Assembly (NCBI GenBank): GCA_964435475.1
Contig: CAYSZB010000033.1
Span: 1 to 24,296 of the forward strand
Length of the DNA stretch: 24,296 nucleotides
Direction of reading: 5' to 3'
From: CAYSZB01 sp964435475
GTDB taxonomy: Bacteria > Chloroflexota > Anaerolineae > Anaerolineales > Anaerolineaceae
The position numbers and the translations under genes were made by a program. Of the stretch, positions 1 through 6,456 are shown in pieces. Positions within the stretch are counted from its first letter, which is position 1, and each line of letters starts with the position of its first letter. The notes below the pieces were generated by a model that saw nothing but the letters and a program-made list of their open reading frames with translations, had not been told where the DNA came from and did not search any database.

Positions 1-92
1 GAGCGGTGGATAGTATACCATAAAAAAATGGCCAGGAGTCAAGCGGATTGGCTTTGATCTTGACGAATTTCAGACCAGATTCCCCGAATCAC

Positions 93-134
93 TTGACAAA
101 TTCCCTTCCCTGAATAGAATCTTCCTGTTATAAT
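93..134 (+). promoter_or_regulatory. Promoter region of rplS
   Basis: Two overlapping sigma-70-like solutions are visible. TTGACA (93-98) lies 16 bp before TAGAAT (115-120). A perfect extended -10, TGTTATAAT, lies at 126-134 and could act with little -35 help. Either would start a short leader before the L19 start codon. The window does not show whether rplS is also read from an upstream gene. Confidence 0.6.
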
Positions 135-186
135 CATTTTTCGCGCGCTGTGAGAGCGTGTGGAACACATTTTAAGGATATTTACG

Positions 187-537
187 ATGAATGAAATTGA
201 AATAGTCAAATCTTTACAGCCAGAAAAAAACGAAGCCATTCCGCCAATTTTCCCTGGCGATGCTGTCAGTGTGCACCTGAAAATTAAAGAAGGTGATCGC
301 GAACGTATCCAGGAATTCAAAGGGACGGTCATGTATGTCCGCGGTAGCGGTAATGATGCCTCCTTCACTGTGCGCCGTGTGGCGACCGGTGGTGTTGGCG
401 TTGAACGCACCTTCCTGACCAATTCACCGCGTTTGGCGAAGATCGTTGTGGATCGCCATAACAAGGTCCGCCGCGCCCGCCTGTTCTTCCTGCGCGAACG
501 CACCGGCAAGAGCGCCCGCCTCAAGCAGCGTTTCTAA
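187..537 (+). CDS. rplS: 50S ribosomal protein L19
   Basis: L19 sits at the 30S-50S interface of the ribosome. The 116-residue product has the usual family length and landmarks: an N-terminal PGDAVSVH strand, the FKGTVMYVRG segment, the SFTVRRVATGGVGVERTF core and a basic C-terminal tail with VRRARLFFLRERTGKSAR. I chose the ATG at 187 rather than the in-frame GTG at 160 because AAGG (174-177) is placed 9 nt upstream and the length then fits the family. It is preceded by a good promoter. In many bacteria rplS follows trmD, but nothing coding is visible in the 186 bases to the left, so it appears to have its own transcription unit here. No convincing terminator follows; the stretch to 680 has only weak stem potential. 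Confidence 0.97.
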   Translation: MNEIEIVKSLQPEKNEAIPPIFPGDAVSVHLKIKEGDRERIQEFKGTVMYVRGSGNDASFTVRRVATGGVGVERTFLTNSPRLAKIVVDRHNKVRRARLFFLRERTGKSARLKQRF

Positions 538-680
538 AACTTTTGTGATGGCTTGCATCTCCATGCACTCCATCCATCTGAGCAATCGCAGAGCCTTTTC
601 TGCCGCCCTCCCTTCAACAAGGTGTGGGTTCGCAGACAGGGCTTTTTCTTGTTAAACACCCGTTGAAAGAGATCCACAGC

Positions 681-1415
681 ATGTCTCCATCCAGATCACC
701 CATCATTGCCCTGACCGCCAACCATTCGACCAATGCCAGCGGATCCTCTGCCTACGAGGTAAAAGAGGCTTATATCCGCTCGGTCATCGGCGCTGGCGGG
801 CTGCCTGTGCTCCTGCCGACCTGCCGGGACCTGGCAGGGCAGGCGGACCTGCTGGCGCGCGTGGATGGCGTTGTGCTCACTGGCGGTGGCGATGTGGACC
901 CACAGCTTTTCAATGGCGGGCAACACGGACGTGTCTCCGGGGTGGATCGTGGCAGGGATCTGTTTGAGATGGCCCTGATCAGGCACCTGGTGCAGAGCGG
1001 AATGCCTTTTTTGGGCATCTGCCGCGGAATCCAGGTGGTCAATGTTGCGCTGGGCGGTGACCTTGTTTTGGACATTGCCGATGAGCTGCCCTCTGCCCAC
1101 AAGCATGACTACTTCACCCCCAAATATGCCGCGGATCGCCTCTCCCACTCCGTCATGGTTGAAAAAGGAAGCAGCCTTGCGAAGATCAGCGGTTTTGGAA
1201 GGCTGGAGGTCAACAGCCGGCATCACCAAGCGATCAAGCAGCTTGCGCCCGGGTTGAAGGTCAGCGCCCTTTCAGACGACGGCATCATTGAAGCAGTCGA
1301 GCTGCCCACCCACCCCTTTGGCATCGCCGTGCAATGGCACCCGGAGAACCTGCAAGCCGATCCACGCATGAAAGCACTGTTTGCAGCGCTGGTCATTGCT
1401 TCTGAAGCATCGTGA
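681..1415 (+). CDS. Peptidase C26 / gamma-glutamyl-GABA hydrolase-like amidotransferase
   Basis: The 244-residue protein is a class-I glutamine amidotransferase-like hydrolase of the PuuD type, which removes glutamate from gamma-glutamyl amides in the cytoplasm. Visible motifs are VVLTGGGDVDP (oxyanion region), the nucleophile elbow PFLGICRG with Cys114, and the His-x-Glu pair in VQWHPE (His220, Glu222), together forming the Cys-His-Glu triad. The ATG at 681 gives the normal family length; an upstream in-frame GTG at 624 adds residues unlike the family. The ribosome site is weak (GAAAGAG region). The stop lies 10 bp before the murI start, so the two are probably cotranscribed. The substrate is not provable: related enzymes act on gamma-glutamyl-GABA, other gamma-glutamyl amides or folate polyglutamate. 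Confidence 0.9.
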   Translation: MSPSRSPIIALTANHSTNASGSSAYEVKEAYIRSVIGAGGLPVLLPTCRDLAGQADLLARVDGVVLTGGGDVDPQLFNGGQHGRVSGVDRGRDLFEMALIRHLVQSGMPFLGICRGIQVVNVALGGDLVLDIADELPSAHKHDYFTPKYAADRLSHSVMVEKGSSLAKISGFGRLEVNSRHHQAIKQLAPGLKVSALSDDGIIEAVELPTHPFGIAVQWHPENLQADPRMKALFAALVIASEAS

Positions 1416-1425
1416 CCCAGCTCCC

Positions 1426-2235
1426 ATGATAGAATTAACCCCGATGGCACAGGAAAAACGACCTTCTGACCCCATCGGGGTTTTTGATTCAGGCGTGGGC
1501 GGGCTTTCGGTCTTGCGCGAGATCCGGCGCGAACTGCCCCACGAACACATCATCTATTTCGGCGACCAGGCAAACGTGCCGTATGGCTCAAAGTCCCTGC
1601 TCGAGGTGCGCCAGCTTTCCGAAAATGTCACCCGTCACCTGCTGGAGAGGGGTGCCAAACTGATCGTGGTGGCATGCAACACCGCCTCGGCGGCAGCGCT
1701 GCATTATTTGCGCGAGACCTTCCCGGGCACACCATTCGTGGGCATGGAACCCGCCGTCAAACCAGCCGCCGAACACACCCGCACCGGCAAAGTCGGCGTT
1801 CTGGCGACACCCGCAACCTTCCAGGGCGAACTGTATGCCTCGGTGGTGGAACGCTTTGCCCAGGGCGTGACCCTCTACCAGGATGCGCTGCCCGGGTTGG
1901 TGGCGGAGGTTGAGGCTGGTCGCCTGAAAGGCAAGAAGACCCGCCGGATCCTGGAAAATGCACTCAAACCCATGCTGGCGGAAGGCATTGATACCGTGGT
2001 ATTGGGCTGCACGCACTACCCCTTTGTCATCCCGTTGATCCAGCAGATCGTGGGTCCGGACGTGCAGGTGATCGACCCGGCGCCAGCCATCGCCAGGCAG
2101 GTAAGGCGGGTGTTGGAACGCGAAGGCATGCTGCAGTCGGGGGACGCAGCAGGGCGGGTGGAATTTGAGACCAGCGGCGACCCGGTTAAGTTTATGAAGA
2201 TGGTTAGAAGGTTGGGGAGAGAAAGTTATGCTTAA
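1426..2235 (+). CDS. murI: Glutamate racemase
   Basis: MurI interconverts L- and D-glutamate and supplies D-Glu for peptidoglycan in the cytoplasm. From the ATG at 1426 the protein is 269 residues, normal for the family. It has VFDSGVGGLSV (Asp21), YFGDQANVPYGSKS, the first catalytic cysteine in VVACNTASA (Cys84) and the second in VLGCTHYPF (Cys195, His197). A second in-frame ATG at 1444 would give 263 residues; neither start has a clear Shine-Dalgarno site. The close spacing to the upstream peptidase gene suggests translation by coupling. All key residues are present, so the gene looks intact. A functional peptidoglycan pathway in the host is implied. Confidence 0.96.
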   Translation: MIELTPMAQEKRPSDPIGVFDSGVGGLSVLREIRRELPHEHIIYFGDQANVPYGSKSLLEVRQLSENVTRHLLERGAKLIVVACNTASAAALHYLRETFPGTPFVGMEPAVKPAAEHTRTGKVGVLATPATFQGELYASVVERFAQGVTLYQDALPGLVAEVEAGRLKGKKTRRILENALKPMLAEGIDTVVLGCTHYPFVIPLIQQIVGPDVQVIDPAPAIARQVRRVLEREGMLQSGDAAGRVEFETSGDPVKFMKMVRRLGRESYA

Positions 2236-2394
2236 CGGGGAAACCCTAAATTTAAGTTGTGCGATCCAGTATATTGATAAGACAACAAAGTGAATAATGC
2301 CTTTTTTTGTAGATATTAACTAATTTGTTATATACATACTTATAATATTGGAAAATTATTAGCCTTAACTACGTCATCATAACAGGAGGTTTCT

Positions 2395-3096
2395 ATGGAA
2401 CTGGGCTCGTCGATTTTTGTTATGGCAATTGGTATTGGCATCATGGTCCTCGCTCATGTATTGAACAAATCATCTGAAGAAGCACACAAGAAACGTTTCA
2501 CCGCGAAAGAGTCTTTTGATAAGCAGTCAAAATCCTGGAACACCCATTTTGAAAATTTCTTAATTGAAAAATTTACAGAACCCTGCCCGGCATGCCACAA
2601 GAAAACCTGCCTGGCAGAATATGAAGAGATTAATGTCAGTATCGAAGATGAAGATAGTGAGGGTCGCAAAACTGACGAATATTACATCGATACAGACAAG
2701 AAAAGCACCTATTTTCGTTACTGCATGGATTGCAAGCAGGTTTATACAACCCCCAAGCCGTTAATCGAAAAAACACGTCATAGTTTCAAAGATAGTAAAA
2801 TTGTGCACTTTTCTGACCGGCCCAGTACTGCGAGTGTGCCAAATCATTTTTCAGGTACCCATAGCGTCCAATACACAGTTCACAAACTTGCTGAAGAGAA
2901 CTTTTACCAGCATGGTGGATATGAACGTTGGGGCTACCAGCCTCTGAATGATCACCGGGCATATTTACGTTCATCTGATAATACTTCTAAAGTTGAAGGT
3001 TTCTCTACGGGTCTCGGGTGCCTTGGTGCATTTGTTCTGGCTGTTGGGGTCTTATTATTGTTTTTGATCCTCACAGGCTTGATTGGCTTCCTTTAA
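2395..3096 (+). CDS. Uncharacterised two-helix membrane protein with a four-cysteine zinc-ribbon-like centre
   Basis: I do not recognise a family. The 233-residue product has a hydrophobic N-terminal segment (about residues 5-23), a hydrophilic middle and a second, strongly hydrophobic C-terminal segment (about 206-233). The middle carries two CxxC pairs, Cys64-Pro-Ala-Cys67 and Cys110-Met-Asp-Cys113, spaced as in zinc ribbons, separated by an acidic stretch. The ATG at 2395 has a strong site, AGGAGGT at 2384-2390. Base use is clearly more A/T-rich than in the neighbours on either side, and the flanking intergenic DNA is also AT-rich, which fits acquisition by transfer. It stands alone, and no partner gene suggests a function. 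A short inverted repeat (TTGGCTT / AAGCCAA, 3083-3103) spans its stop codon. Confidence 0.75.
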   Translation: MELGSSIFVMAIGIGIMVLAHVLNKSSEEAHKKRFTAKESFDKQSKSWNTHFENFLIEKFTEPCPACHKKTCLAEYEEINVSIEDEDSEGRKTDEYYIDTDKKSTYFRYCMDCKQVYTTPKPLIEKTRHSFKDSKIVHFSDRPSTASVPNHFSGTHSVQYTVHKLAEENFYQHGGYERWGYQPLNDHRAYLRSSDNTSKVEGFSTGLGCLGAFVLAVGVLLLFLILTGLIGFL

Positions 3097-3387
3097 AAGC
3101 CAACCTTGTTGCGTTGATAGCAGAAGAGTCTTACTTAATTTCACCTGACATTGATGAACACTGCAGTAATGACAATAGAGAACTGACCTAACAGTTATAG
3201 ATAGGCAGTAGTCGCAAAGCCTAGAGCAAATTTTTGCACTTATTCTCATCCTCTGCTGATTCCAGTTATAATTTGACAACATTAATCAAAATAGACCAAA
3301 GCGGTTATTTTCCTGCTGCAAACTGCCAGGAAAAGTGTCATTAACAACACAACTTGAGCAGACCTGGACCCTGAAAGGAACCGTTGT

Positions 3388-4206
3388 ATGAAGAAGATCG
3401 CTGTCCTGCAAATAGATTCAGCCCTGGGGGATACACAATCCAATTTGAACAAGATCGACCGCATGCTCGGTGAGATCAAAGACCCCGAGATACGCATGGC
3501 GGTATTCTGTGAATATGGCACCTCAGGCTACTGCACAGACCAGTTGCTTGTTGCCCGCCCCATTCCCGGCGAGACGGTTACCGCCCTGGAAAGGATCTCC
3601 CGGGACCATAATATCTGGCTTTCGGGCGGCACCAGCGAAATGGTCGGTGATCGCATCGCCAACACCTCGGTGATGATCTCCCCGCTCAAGGGCATGGTCG
3701 CCAAATACCGCAAAATGCACCCCTTTGGCGATGAACGTGACCGGCTGGCAATGGGAGACGAACCGGTGGTGGTCGACACCGAGCTGGGACGCGTCGGCTT
3801 GACGATCTGTTTTGACTTCATCTTTCCCGAACTATCGCGCATCCTTGCCCTGCAAGGCGCCCAGATCATTCTTAACTCGACCTTCTGGTTTGCTGACAGC
3901 TTCTCTGAGAAAATGGGCTTTGAACCCGCCACCATCCTGGCGCTGGCACGCACGCGTGCCCTTGAAAACAGTGTTTACTGCGTGATGGCCTGCCGCACCG
4001 GTGAAGAAGACGCTCCCTGGGGCGGTAAGGTGCGCGGGATGGGACATTCCTCGATCGTTTCACCCTCAGGCAAGACCCTGGCACAAGCCGGCATTGGCGA
4101 GATGATCATCAGCGCTGAACTGGACATGGATTTTCGTGACCAGTGGATCAAAGCTGTCAACTACCTGGGCTGCCGCCGAACTGATGTCTATGGAAAATAC
4201 CTTTAA
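3388..4206 (+). CDS. Nitrilase-superfamily carbon-nitrogen hydrolase
   Basis: Members of this superfamily hydrolyse nitriles, amides or N-carbamoyl compounds by a Glu-Lys-Cys triad. In this 272-residue protein the triad is visible: Glu42 in FCEYGTSGY, Lys109 in KYRKMHPFGDE, and Cys141 in LTICFDFIFPEL. The ATG at 3388 is preceded by AAAGGA (3374-3379). The length is typical of amidase or N-carbamoylase branches rather than larger nitrilases. It is the first gene of a five-gene operon: its end overlaps the start of the permease gene, so translation is probably coupled, and another C-N hydrolase ends the operon. The exact substrate cannot be read from the sequence; an amide or ureido compound imported by the adjacent transporter is my inference. 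Confidence 0.92.
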   Translation: MKKIAVLQIDSALGDTQSNLNKIDRMLGEIKDPEIRMAVFCEYGTSGYCTDQLLVARPIPGETVTALERISRDHNIWLSGGTSEMVGDRIANTSVMISPLKGMVAKYRKMHPFGDERDRLAMGDEPVVVDTELGRVGLTICFDFIFPELSRILALQGAQIILNSTFWFADSFSEKMGFEPATILALARTRALENSVYCVMACRTGEEDAPWGGKVRGMGHSSIVSPSGKTLAQAGIGEMIISAELDMDFRDQWIKAVNYLGCRRTDVYGKYL

Positions 4207-5158
4207 ACAAAGCCTGGGCAGGCGTTTCAAACTGACACAATACAACAGTGTCTACCTGGTACTGGTCGTACTGGTGATCAGTGCGCTGATCTACCGCCCA
4301 TCCTTTTTCCGGTTGGACAATGTCAACATGATCCTGCGCCAGGCATCCGCCCTGGGCATTTTAACCATGGGGCACCTGTTCGTGATCTCTGCCGGGTGTG
4401 TGGACCTGTCGGTTGCTGCCATCATGCAGATGTCGATCGCCATCTTTATGGTCTCGGTGCGCGGGATGGGTGATGAATGGCTGCTGGTCGGCATCCTCAT
4501 CAGCCTGGCGGTTGCCTTGAGCATTGGCTTCATCAATGGCTTGATCGTGGCAAACTGGAATGTGCAGCCCTTCCTGGCGACGCTCTTCATGGGCGCGATC
4601 CTTGTCGGGATCAGGAATTTGGCCTTTGGCACCACCCCGCTGGGGGTGCCGCCCGCACCGCTGGTAGCTGCTGTTAAGGGCAATGCCGAGACGGTCATCT
4701 CCAACTGCATTTTCATGTTCCTGTTGGTGTCCGTCATTGCCTATATCGTCATTAACCATACCGTTTTCGGGCGCAGGGTCATGATGGTGGGAACCAACAA
4801 ATTTGCCGCCACTTTCAGCGGCATCCGCGTCAACCGCACGATCATCACCGCCTACTGCATCTCAGCCATCAGCGCGGTCTTCGCGGGCATCGTTGCCACC
4901 GGTTACCTGGGTTTTGCCGACCAGACCACCGTCGGCAGCGGCATGGAAATGGACTCGATGGTGGCAGCCGTTCTGGGCGGCAACTACCTGAGCGGCGGCC
5001 GGGCATCGGTCAGTGGAGCGATCGGCGGCGTGTTGGCCATGTCACTCATTTTGAACATCGTCGTCCTTTTTGGACTGGATATCCGCTTTCAATATGTGCT
5101 GAAAGGCTTGATCTTGATCGCGGTAGTGTACGTCTCAGCCAGGACCAGGAAGGGTTAA
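4184..5158 (+). CDS. Ribose-type (CUT2/RbsC-like) ABC transporter permease
   Basis: This is a polytopic inner-membrane subunit of the BPD_transp_2 family. The family signature following the second to third helix is present as SAGCVDLSVAAIMQM, and the late loop LGGNYLSGGRASVSGAIGG matches the RbsC-type glycine-rich motif. Hydrophobic segments begin around YLVLVVLVISALIY and continue to the C-terminus. The start is uncertain: ATG at 4184 (325 residues) or 4190; both overlap the nitrilase gene and lack a clear ribosome site, consistent with translational coupling. An upstream GTG at 4136 is possible but less likely. The operon also encodes a second, fused permease, so the membrane channel is probably a heterodimer of two related permeases. 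Confidence 0.9.
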   Translation: MSMENTFKQSLGRRFKLTQYNSVYLVLVVLVISALIYRPSFFRLDNVNMILRQASALGILTMGHLFVISAGCVDLSVAAIMQMSIAIFMVSVRGMGDEWLLVGILISLAVALSIGFINGLIVANWNVQPFLATLFMGAILVGIRNLAFGTTPLGVPPAPLVAAVKGNAETVISNCIFMFLLVSVIAYIVINHTVFGRRVMMVGTNKFAATFSGIRVNRTIITAYCISAISAVFAGIVATGYLGFADQTTVGSGMEMDSMVAAVLGGNYLSGGRASVSGAIGGVLAMSLILNIVVLFGLDIRFQYVLKGLILIAVVYVSARTRKG

Positions 5159-5159
5159 C

Positions 5160-5204
5160 ATGACAATCGAAAGAAACACACCAGAAGGAGGCTTTATGGA
5201 GTAG
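5160..5204 (+). other. Mini reading frame with strong ribosome site, permease/binding-protein junction
   Basis: An ATG at 5160 opens one base after the permease stop and reads 14 codons to TAG at 5202. Inside it, AAGGAGG (5185-5191) is ideally spaced before another in-frame ATG at 5196, which is followed by only GAG and then TAG. It is either a decayed gene start, a translated leader peptide, or a ribosome-loading site without a protein product. No product function is claimed. Confidence 0.4.
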
Positions 5205-5236
5205 AACAGAAGAAGAATCAAATCATATTTACCCAG

Positions 5237-5277
5237 GGGTTTGGACGTTGATCCTTGATCACAAGGCCAGCAAACCC
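5237..5277 (+). promoter_or_regulatory. Intercistronic stem-loop before the binding-protein gene
   Basis: GGGTTTG (5237-5243) pairs perfectly with CAAACCC (5271-5277), and inside it CCTTG (5253-5257) pairs with CAAGG (5262-5266) around an ATCA loop. No U-tract follows, so it is not a terminator. It may protect or mark the 5' end of a processed binding-protein mRNA. Confidence 0.45.
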
Positions 5278-5315
5278 AAAAACAGAAAGAATAAAAATAA
5301 GTTTTGGAGGAAGAA

Positions 5316-6380
5316 ATGAAGCAATATAAAAAATCAATTTTGATCGTCGCATTGGTCATGGTTGCCGTTTTGGTACTTGGAGCCTGTGCACCCAAGGTAG
5401 AGCCGACTGCAGTGGTAGAACCTGAGAAGACTGAAGAAGTTAAACCGGTTGAGACCCAGGAAAAGTACACCATCGGTGTCAGCCTGCAAGGTGCAAACAA
5501 CAGTTGGGCTTCTGCAAGCTATGCCCACTTCAAGTATGGTTTCGAAGAATACCAGGACAAGATCGAAAATATCTATTTTGTAGAATGTGGCTATGACCCC
5601 CAGAAACAGATTTCAGATATCGAAGACTTGCTGACCAAGAATGTTGATGTTCTGCTGATCCAGAGCACCAGCGAAACCGCCCTTGTTGGTGTAATTGAAA
5701 AAGCCAAGGACCAGGGTGTGAAAGTCGTTGTTTATGGCGGTTCCGTCGGAACTGATGTCTATGATGCCTATATCGACCGCGATCACCAGATCACCGGCGC
5801 TACCTATGCGCAGTACGTTGTCGACCGCATCGGCGGCAAGGGTAATGTCATCGTGGTCATGGGCTATCCCGGATCCGGCTACTCAAACGCCGTCCTGGCT
5901 GGTGTGGACAGTGTCCTGGCCAAGTACCCGGACGTCAAAGTGCTGGGTTATGAATATGCTGAATATACCCCCGCCCTGTCAAAACAGATCATCGAGGCCT
6001 ACTTCGCCAAGGGCGAGCAGATCGATGGCGTCATCATTGATGGTGGCCTGATGGGCTTTGGTGTGCTTGAGGCCTTTACCGATGCCGGCAAGACCATCCC
6101 CCCAACAACCTGTGACGACACTTTCCTCTACCTGAAGAAAGCCGTTGCCCTGGGTTTCACCGACTACCTGTGCCTTTCATCCGCCCAGGAACTGTCTTAT
6201 GATGCTGTCAAACTGGTCTTTGATGTTGTGGAAGGCAAAACTTTCACCAAAACCAACATGGTTCCACCACAATCCATCACTGGTGAAGACGTCCTGACGA
6301 CCATCGACACCAACCTGCCAGATTCCTACTGGCTGTTCTCACAGATCCCAGCCGAGCGGATCCCTGAGTTCTTCAAGTAA
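5316..6380 (+). CDS. Lipoprotein solute-binding protein of the ribose/RbsB type
   Basis: The 354-residue protein captures the substrate for the adjacent CUT2-type importer. It has a lipoprotein signal peptide ending in the lipobox Leu-Gly-Ala-Cys (Cys24), a Pro/Glu-rich tether, and a two-lobed type-I periplasmic-binding fold: YTIGVSLQGANNSW, QISDIEDLLTKNVDVLLIQS, VVVYGG, GKGNVIVVMG and VDGVIIDGG-like segments. The ATG at 5316 is preceded by GGAGG (5306-5310); an in-frame TTG at 5304 would overlap the ribosome site. It lies between the first permease and the ATPase-permease fusion, 157 bp after the former. RbsB-type proteins usually bind sugars, though the family also binds other small polar compounds. 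The neighbouring C-N hydrolases suggest a nitrogen-containing ligand, which is inference. Confidence 0.92.
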   Translation: MKQYKKSILIVALVMVAVLVLGACAPKVEPTAVVEPEKTEEVKPVETQEKYTIGVSLQGANNSWASASYAHFKYGFEEYQDKIENIYFVECGYDPQKQISDIEDLLTKNVDVLLIQSTSETALVGVIEKAKDQGVKVVVYGGSVGTDVYDAYIDRDHQITGATYAQYVVDRIGGKGNVIVVMGYPGSGYSNAVLAGVDSVLAKYPDVKVLGYEYAEYTPALSKQIIEAYFAKGEQIDGVIIDGGLMGFGVLEAFTDAGKTIPPTTCDDTFLYLKKAVALGFTDYLCLSSAQELSYDAVKLVFDVVEGKTFTKTNMVPPQSITGEDVLTTIDTNLPDSYWLFSQIPAERIPEFFK

Positions 6381-6396
6381 CATTTTTTGCATAAAA

Positions 6397-6428
6397 GGGG
6401 TCTTGATCGCCAGAACGGTCAAGACCCC
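6397..6428 (+). promoter_or_regulatory. Strong hairpin after the binding-protein gene
   Basis: GGGGTCTTGA (6397-6406) pairs perfectly with TCAAGACCCC (6419-6428), and three further pairs inside bring the stem to 13 bp around a six-base loop. On the plus strand no U-run follows, so read-through into the next gene is expected. Such 3' hairpins protect upstream mRNA from exonucleases. On the minus strand it is followed by TTTT. Confidence 0.7.
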
Positions 6429-6456
6429 GACTCTTCCCGAATCGGATGGGTGAAAA

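Noticed and set aside
160..186. GTG at 160 as rplS start
   Set aside because: It adds nine residues not typical of L19 and lacks a suitable ribosome site; the ATG at 187 has AAGG at good spacing.
39..524. Long minus-strand frame opposite rplS
   Set aside because: It is the antisense shadow of a clear L19 gene, with no ribosome site or recognisable motif.
581..655. Terminator after rplS
   Set aside because: A T-rich end is present (GGGCTTTTTCTTG), but I could not find a stable stem directly before it.
3083..3103. Terminator over the stop of the orphan gene
   Set aside because: TTGGCTT and AAGCCAA can pair, but the stem is short and no T-run follows.
3267..3278. Promoter for the hydrolase/transporter operon
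   Set aside because: TATAAT and TTGACA occur next to each other but in the wrong order and spacing; no proper pair was found in 3097-3387.
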